Of a stretch of DNA of 47,366 bases, positions 42,953-47,366 are shown one piece after another (the stretch's first letter is position 1; each line of letters begins with the position of its first letter). The position numbers were made by a program, and so were the translations under genes. Origin of the DNA: Deltaproteobacteria bacterium ADurb.Bin207 (GTDB lineage Bacteria > Myxococcota_A > Polyangia > Polyangiales > Polyangiaceae); assembly GCA_002070115.1 (NCBI GenBank), contig MWCO01000047.1, positions 1 to 47,366 of the forward strand. Direction: 5' to 3'. The notes beneath the pieces were generated by a model. That model did no database searches. It had not been told where the DNA came from and saw nothing but the letters and a program-made list of their open reading frames with translations.

Positions 42953-43854
42953 CAACATTGTGGCCGAATCTTCCTTCCTGGGTGAATGAAGCGTGGAAAA
43001 AGGCATTGATCGAGGATCGACGCGACCTGACGGCTTGCCTTGCCGTTGGTAAATTGATTCGACAAAAAGAATCGACTCCGCTCCAACGGCTTGCTCGACA
43101 AGCCATCACGACGTGGTTGGAGGACGCATCGACCTGTGATGAACTTCTTCACGCGTTGCCCGGATATGCGGACGAAGCAGTGGAGGCGGCGGAGCGCACG
43201 GTTCAGCTTCTGGAATCTGGCGAGACGCAGATGGCAGGGGGCATGGCAACCCTAGCCTTGCTTCGCGACGATCTCGCTTGTTTTGATGCCTGTCTGGCAA
43301 CTTGTTATTTCCATGGCCCGGTCAAACAAGCGGAGCGTTTACGGGAGTTGGACTGGCTTGTGGGAGGATATCAGCAAGCGGTGGACCGACTTGTTGAGCC
43401 ATATTGCCACGAGATGAGGAGGATCTGGGTCGAGTCGGGACAGTCCGCGCCGCCCGAATTGCTGGCGATGCTTTCGTCGGGGGCCAATCCCTGGTGGATC
43501 GACATTGTCGATCCGTTATGGAAAAATCTAAAATCCACAGGAATAACCGAGACTTCCCTGGATTTGGCCGCGGCGAACCTCGAGGAAGGTTCCGAATGGA
43601 CCTGGCATTTCGAGCGGTCCATGACAGCCACGATGGTTCGCAGGCATGACGAATCCCTGCGCATGACCCTTCAAGGCAACGCGCTTCAAACGGTTTGTTC
43701 GGTCTGCCTGGTATGGGTAGAAAACGGAGAACGAAAGAGCGTGCCTTTCGAGGCCCTTCGCTCCAATTCCCATCAGGCCATCGTGCCGTCGAGCATCTTT
43801 GACAGTCCGGTGGCGTATCTTCTTTTGGACGGTCGCATTGTGGTGAGAGATTGA
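42949..43854 (+). CDS. Unrecognised 301-aa protein; candidate anti-sigma/protease substrate
   Basis: No known domain is recognised. Residues 1-180 are mostly helical and acidic (for example RLARQAITTWLEDASTCDEL, YADEAVEAAERTVQLLESGE). A strand-rich C-terminal segment follows (TLQGNALQTVCSVCLVWVEN, PFEALRSNSHQAI, AYLLLDGRIVV). It lies exactly between the sigma protein and the Lon-SAVED protease, the place held by CalpT, the cleaved inhibitor, in the characterised system. No MazF-like toxin domain is visible, unlike CalpT. Its start overlaps the sigma stop by 4 nt, and it ends 3 nt before the protease. The substrate role is an inference from position. Confidence 0.6.
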   Translation: MTTLWPNLPSWVNEAWKKALIEDRRDLTACLAVGKLIRQKESTPLQRLARQAITTWLEDASTCDELLHALPGYADEAVEAAERTVQLLESGETQMAGGMATLALLRDDLACFDACLATCYFHGPVKQAERLRELDWLVGGYQQAVDRLVEPYCHEMRRIWVESGQSAPPELLAMLSSGANPWWIDIVDPLWKNLKSTGITETSLDLAAANLEEGSEWTWHFERSMTATMVRRHDESLRMTLQGNALQTVCSVCLVWVENGERKSVPFEALRSNSHQAIVPSSIFDSPVAYLLLDGRIVVRD

Positions 43855-43857
43855 GCG

Positions 43858-45159
43858 ATGCTGAGTGAAAAAGGGCAGTTGCTTCGCACTTTGGCGGAAC
43901 ACGGAAATCGAAAGGTGGCGGAACGTCTGTGGCATGAGTGGTTCAAGAAGGCATCCGATACCGAGGTTTCTATTTTGCAGAAAGCACAAAAGGAGTTGGA
44001 TTTGGCTCGTCCTCCGCATCGAGGAGGGGTTTTCCTTCCCCTTGCCGACAAGAAAGGGATTTCGGGCGGTCTTTTGGTGAGGGTTGAGTTTTCCGACTCT
44101 CCCCTCGGGCAGGAAGCTCTCGATTTAACATCACAAAATGCCATCGCCGAGGCGCTCGACGCGGCGTGGAAGTCCGTGAGAGCCAAAGGTCCCAGACCCG
44201 ACGTTTATTTTCAATTCCCTTTCGCCTCCATCGCTTCCGTTCGTGGAACATCCCTCTGGTTGCCCGGATTTTTGGCGGCTGTCGCCAAGTGGGGAGATGC
44301 CGTGGTGGATACCAATATCCTTGCCACGGGCAGTATGGACGACGATATCGACTTGCTCCAAGCCAAGATGAGACTTTTGGAAGATCGCGGCGCGGAGATT
44401 GGCGTGGATACCCTATGGGTGGCGACTCGTCGGGCTCCCATGACCGTGCCTCCAAAGGCGCAAGTGCTCGGGGATACGGACGAGGCCTTGGACCGTATTT
44501 TCTCTTTTCGCCCCTGGCATCACAGCGCCGATGTCGTTCAATGCCATGTCCATTGTGCCACACGTAGGTTTGACCCTCCTGCGCGATTCAAAGAGCCTGT
44601 TACCCTGGGATTCAAGGCATATTTGGAGCCTGACGACCTTGTGGAGGTGAGAGAAAAGGTTTTTGACGCGCTTCGGGGACCGGCGGCGGAATTGAGCATC
44701 GCGGGGCCTGTTGCTCTTGGTGCCTGGCTGGGTAGCGCGTTGCGAAATCACAAAACCACCGTTCGGGTCGTTCATAACGACCAGGTCTGGTGTGACAACC
44801 GCAAACGCCATCGTATTTCTCCTCGGGATGGCAAGCCGCGCGCCCTGCTCGTGCGCTGTGCTGACGACGATGGCGAAAACGAACATCACTATCCGATTCG
44901 GGGCGTGGGGGAGGTACATTGGACGACGATTCGGGCCCCTGGGGTTCTCACGCCTGTCGATCTTCCGAACGTGGTCGAGCAGGTGATCCTCGTGATAGGG
45001 CAGGGGGAAGGCCCTGTGTACGTGGCTGTTCAGGGGCCGATACCGCTTGCGTTTGCCATGGGTGCGGCTCTTCAACCTCTGGGCGAACATTTTTCGTTCT
45101 GTCAGTTGCAGAAAACAGAATATATTCAGTGGTTTACGGGTCAGCAGGCAAGGATCTGA
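43858..45159 (+). CDS. Lon-SAVED protease (CalpL-like), cyclic-oligoadenylate-activated
   Basis: This 433-aa protein joins a Lon-type (S16) protease region (about 66-192) to a C-terminal SAVED domain (about 225-433). The protease part carries GTSLWLPG with Ser132 at the position of the Lon nucleophile and ILATGSMDDDIDLLQAKM with Lys170 at that of the dyad lysine; their 38-residue spacing is close to known members. SAVED hallmarks are ALGAWLGSALRNHKTTVRVV and VYVAVQGPIPLAFAMGAALQ. In CalpL, cA4 binding to SAVED makes the protease oligomerise and cut CalpT. The N-terminus here is polar and has no membrane helix, unlike the characterised protein. The start is 3 nt after the upstream stop; the operon ends here. 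Confidence 0.85.
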   Translation: MLSEKGQLLRTLAEHGNRKVAERLWHEWFKKASDTEVSILQKAQKELDLARPPHRGGVFLPLADKKGISGGLLVRVEFSDSPLGQEALDLTSQNAIAEALDAAWKSVRAKGPRPDVYFQFPFASIASVRGTSLWLPGFLAAVAKWGDAVVDTNILATGSMDDDIDLLQAKMRLLEDRGAEIGVDTLWVATRRAPMTVPPKAQVLGDTDEALDRIFSFRPWHHSADVVQCHVHCATRRFDPPARFKEPVTLGFKAYLEPDDLVEVREKVFDALRGPAAELSIAGPVALGAWLGSALRNHKTTVRVVHNDQVWCDNRKRHRISPRDGKPRALLVRCADDDGENEHHYPIRGVGEVHWTTIRAPGVLTPVDLPNVVEQVILVIGQGEGPVYVAVQGPIPLAFAMGAALQPLGEHFSFCQLQKTEYIQWFTGQQARI

Positions 45160-45483
45160 GGAATGCTTCGCGCATCGAGCAGGGTGAGGATCAGCCCGAT
45201 CGCGTACGCCGCTTCTGGCCTATCTCCTTGTTTTTATTGATTATTTCCTTGGTTTGGGAAGATTTTATTAATCAATACGGGCCATGCAGGCGCGTATCGA
45301 AGGGATGATGGATCGTTGTCGGATGCTTGGAACGAAGCTGGGATGCGTTCAAGAATTCCCTGCTTCATGCAGAAAACCCACATATCTTGCAGGGGAAGCA
45401 TCGCCTTAACCCCTTTTCTCTTTTGGCGCTTTGGCGGTTGGGTAATACTGCCTATCAGCCGTCCGAGCCCACGAAACATGCTA
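45160..45483. other. Gene-free stretch after the protease operon
   Basis: Nothing convincing is seen. A 41-codon frame from ATG 45285 has no ribosome-binding site or recognisable domain. T-rich stretches at 45226-45250 lack a strong preceding stem. No CRISPR repeats are present. Confidence 0.5.
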
Positions 45484-46653
45484 TTAGGGGCAGGCCCGCC
45501 GCCAGGCACCCAACTCCGGCTTCTTGATCAAGGTAGAAAACTTGAGCGGTGCTGTCAGGGGACATACTTTCGTGGCAAGAGCGTCATCGCCATATTCCAC
45601 ATGAAACACGGCTTTGTTGGCGCTGATGAAAGGAGCCAATACCTGGCACTCATCCCAGAGAATACATTCTTCGTTGAGCGCCCAGTCGAAGTCAGCCACA
45701 AGCGCCGAAACCTGCTCGAGATCGTTCTTCAACCCGATCGACAAACCCAACCCGTGTGCCTCGAGCGCAAGAAACCGATTGAATTCGAGCTGTTCGGAAG
45801 AATGAATGGAAAACCCCGTGCTGTGGCGATAACCATCGACATTGTCGGGTTCGACGCCATCGCATCCTTTTTGGACAGCTTGCTCCAGCCTTTTTTTCAT
45901 GATCTCCCGGACTTGGTCGGCTCGAATATCAAGCCATTTCTCATCCGCTCCGCCGTCAACCGGCTTTCCAATGGCAGAAGGCGGAAAACTGCTCGCATCC
46001 TCCCTCCATTTCTCCCAGGTACCCGCGGAAAAATTACAAATCACAATGCGCCCCAGCTTCCGCAGGGTTTCAATGGTGCTTCCGGGCGTATCGAATAGAT
46101 CGATATCGTACATCACTGCATCGACGGTTGTGTCGATGGTTCCTGAAAGCTGGTATTGCCAAGACGTTCCTGGGGTGGGCTGCCACACGGGAGAGCCGCC
46201 CGTTCCACTGGACCCTCCAGCACCGCCCGTCGCACCCGTTCCGCCGGAACCTCCAGTACCACCCGCGCCGCCCGTTCCACCGGAACCTCCAGCACCGCCC
46301 GCGCCGCCCGTGCCTCCAGAACCTCCCGTCGCACCCGTGCCGCCGGAACCTCCAGCACCGCCCGCGCCGCCCGTGCCTCCAGAACCTCCCGTCGCACCCG
46401 TTCCACCGGAGCCTCCAGCACCACCCATGCTCCCAGAGCCCGCCACCCCGCCTTCTCCGCCCTGATGTCCTCCCGAGTCCCCTGGCCCCGCTTCTTCGCC
46501 ATTCCCTCCCGTGGCATTGCCACTGCCTGCCGCGGCCGCTTGTCCTTCGTCCGAACCCGAAGAAAAATCTGTCAACGATTCACCAAGCCGACATGATGCG
46601 GCAGGTGCAAGACTCAGGGCAAATAACAGAACCTGCAAGCGACGGTATGGCAT
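45484..46653 (-). CDS. GH114-type (endo-alpha-1,4-polygalactosaminidase) lipoprotein
   Basis: This 389-aa lipoprotein (LAPAASC, Cys21) has a long Gly-rich linker of GGAGG.GGTG units (about residues 35-150). A TIM-barrel glycosidase of the GH114/TM1410 type follows: WQYQLSGTIDTTVDAVMYDI, IVICNFSAGTWEKWR, WLDIRADQVREIMKKRL and GCDGVEPDNVDGY, which carries the conserved acidic residues on two strands. It should hydrolyse galactosaminogalactan-like polysaccharide outside the cell. ATG 46653 is taken because the lipoprotein signal starts there and GGGGA lies upstream. The linker DNA is a GC-rich repetitive tract that creates long antisense frames. Confidence 0.88.
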   Translation of the reverse strand: MPYRRLQVLLFALSLAPAASCRLGESLTDFSSGSDEGQAAAAGSGNATGGNGEEAGPGDSGGHQGGEGGVAGSGSMGGAGGSGGTGATGGSGGTGGAGGAGGSGGTGATGGSGGTGGAGGAGGSGGTGGAGGTGGSGGTGATGGAGGSSGTGGSPVWQPTPGTSWQYQLSGTIDTTVDAVMYDIDLFDTPGSTIETLRKLGRIVICNFSAGTWEKWREDASSFPPSAIGKPVDGGADEKWLDIRADQVREIMKKRLEQAVQKGCDGVEPDNVDGYRHSTGFSIHSSEQLEFNRFLALEAHGLGLSIGLKNDLEQVSALVADFDWALNEECILWDECQVLAPFISANKAVFHVEYGDDALATKVCPLTAPLKFSTLIKKPELGAWRRACP

Positions 46654-46784
46654 CGTCTTCCCCTTCGTCTGACACAATACGGACAAGCATCAACAAACTG
46701 AATTGACGCCTCGATGTTCGAATATTCTATCGGATTTCATGCAACGGTTCAATATGACAAGAAAAATTTTTTCTAGAAGCCGCG
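46654..46784. other. Short A+T-richer upstream region
   Basis: This leader of the GH114 gene contains no gene. A+T-rich patches (about 46720-46775) could hold its promoter, but no pair of boxes stands out. Confidence 0.3.
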
Positions 46785-47063
46785 ATGACGGCAGAAAGAG
46801 CAACTCATTGGCTGCAAGCACGCGAAACGAGTTCTTCCCGTAGGCGCCATGACCTTCAAGTCCTACGAGACCTCGTGGTACGGTGGTGGCGGGATGGCAG
46901 CGACGATTGTGCCAATACGGAATCAAGCCTGGTGCCTGTCACGCGTGGTGGCGTCTTCTCCCAGGAGTCCCATGCGTTGCGGGCCGCTCGACGCGCTTAT
47001 CCTTTTGCTATCGGAACACCTCGTCTGTACGAAACCGGCTTCCGCTGCGCCAGAGACCCGTAA
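46785..47063 (+). pseudogene. FGE-sulfatase-domain C-terminal remnant
   Basis: The plus frame ends RGGVFSQESHALRAARRAYP, then ETGFRCARDP-stop, which matches the end of FGE-like domains (RGGSW.......RAA.R......GFRCAR), as in the two kinases of this window. The preceding residues (VLRDLVVRWWRDGSDDCANT) may be the degraded GNVWEWV...DW region. No start codon with a leader is present. It is a short fossil of a third FGE-containing gene. Confidence 0.5.
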
Positions 47064-47366
47064 CACACCGCGCTACGGTCCAAAGGTTCGGGAGGCGATA
47101 TTAGTGTAACATATTGAATTTATTGTAATTTATTTGTTCTTCGGAACGCTCCGCGCATCATGATCGAACCCGATGACAACTCGCACCTGCCGCTCTCGGT
47201 GGTGCCCACTGCTTCTCATGATGTTCAGCCCTGGGAAACGATAGCTGGTTTTCACGAGCGACGCTCGATGATGACCGGATGGTCCTGGCTCGAACGTAGG
47301 TTTCGCGCCCCTTCAATTCGTTGAGTGGCAGTCCAGCGCGATAATTATTTGAAATATCAGTGAATC
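47064..47366. other. Right-edge stretch without a supported gene
   Basis: A 54-codon frame from ATG 47160 to TGA 47324 (MIEPDDNSHLPLSVVPTASH...) has no clear ribosome-binding site or family and may be chance. A+T-rich sequence at about 47105-47140 precedes it. Nothing else is recognised. Confidence 0.3.

Noticed and set aside
45842..46465. Plus-strand open frame with PPAPPVPPEP repeats
   Set aside because: It is the antisense of the Gly-rich linker of the GH114 lipoprotein and has no start signal or function of its own.
47160..47324. 54-codon ORF at the right edge
   Set aside because: No ribosome-binding site, family signature or neighbour context supports it; length is compatible with chance.

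Overview
The window looks like accessory sequence from a large, GC-rich myxobacterial genome, most likely order Polyangiales or a relative. The evidence is the number of secreted Cys-rich and Gly/Ser-rich lipoproteins, a myxobacterial disulfide-repeat remnant, Hanks-type kinases fused to formylglycine-generating-enzyme (FGE)-like domains, a TIGR02996/LRR protein and a GH114 lipoprotein. No database search was possible, so family names come from motif recognition.

Region 1 (1-15000) is a decayed zone. It holds frameshifted remnants of a trypsin-like protease, a disulfide-repeat lipoprotein, an RCC1/Cys-rich lipoprotein, a beta-helix lipoprotein and an IS91-type transposase. It also holds two copies of an AlbA_2-type gene, one with an internal deletion. 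A dispersed 42-bp minisatellite occurs at two sites. Intact genes here are a pseudokinase/LRR pair, an FGE-like membrane protein, an AbiEi antitoxin with a truncated AbiEii, and a hypothetical protein preceded by a small ORF.

Region 2 (15000-29490) is a cell-envelope and signalling block. It has two kinase-TM-FGE-like receptors, DUF898/SH3 proteins and several lipoproteins, including three tandem paralogues joined by 4-nt ATGA overlaps.

Region 3 (29823-45159) is the highlight: a complete type III-B (Cmr) effector locus on the minus strand in the order CARF-HEPN, Cas6, Cas10, Cmr3, Cmr4, Cmr5, Cmr6, Cmr1. It faces a tightly coupled plus-strand operon encoding a DUF3800-like protein, a sigma-70 region-2 protein, an unrecognised 301-aa protein and a Lon-SAVED protease. 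The last three parallel the known CalpS/CalpT/CalpL pathway, in which cyclic oligoadenylate made by Cas10 activates a Lon-SAVED protease that releases a sigma factor from its inhibitor. Differences from the known system are a soluble protease, a middle protein without a visible MazF domain, and a DUF3800-like gene at the head of the operon. Two tiny proteins lie between the divergent halves, one with a poly-A frame break. The CARF effector has an extra C-terminal Rossmann-like domain that could be a regulatory or ring-nuclease module. No CRISPR array or cas1/cas2 is visible.

Region 4 (45160-47366) holds a GH114 lipoprotein and an FGE-domain remnant.
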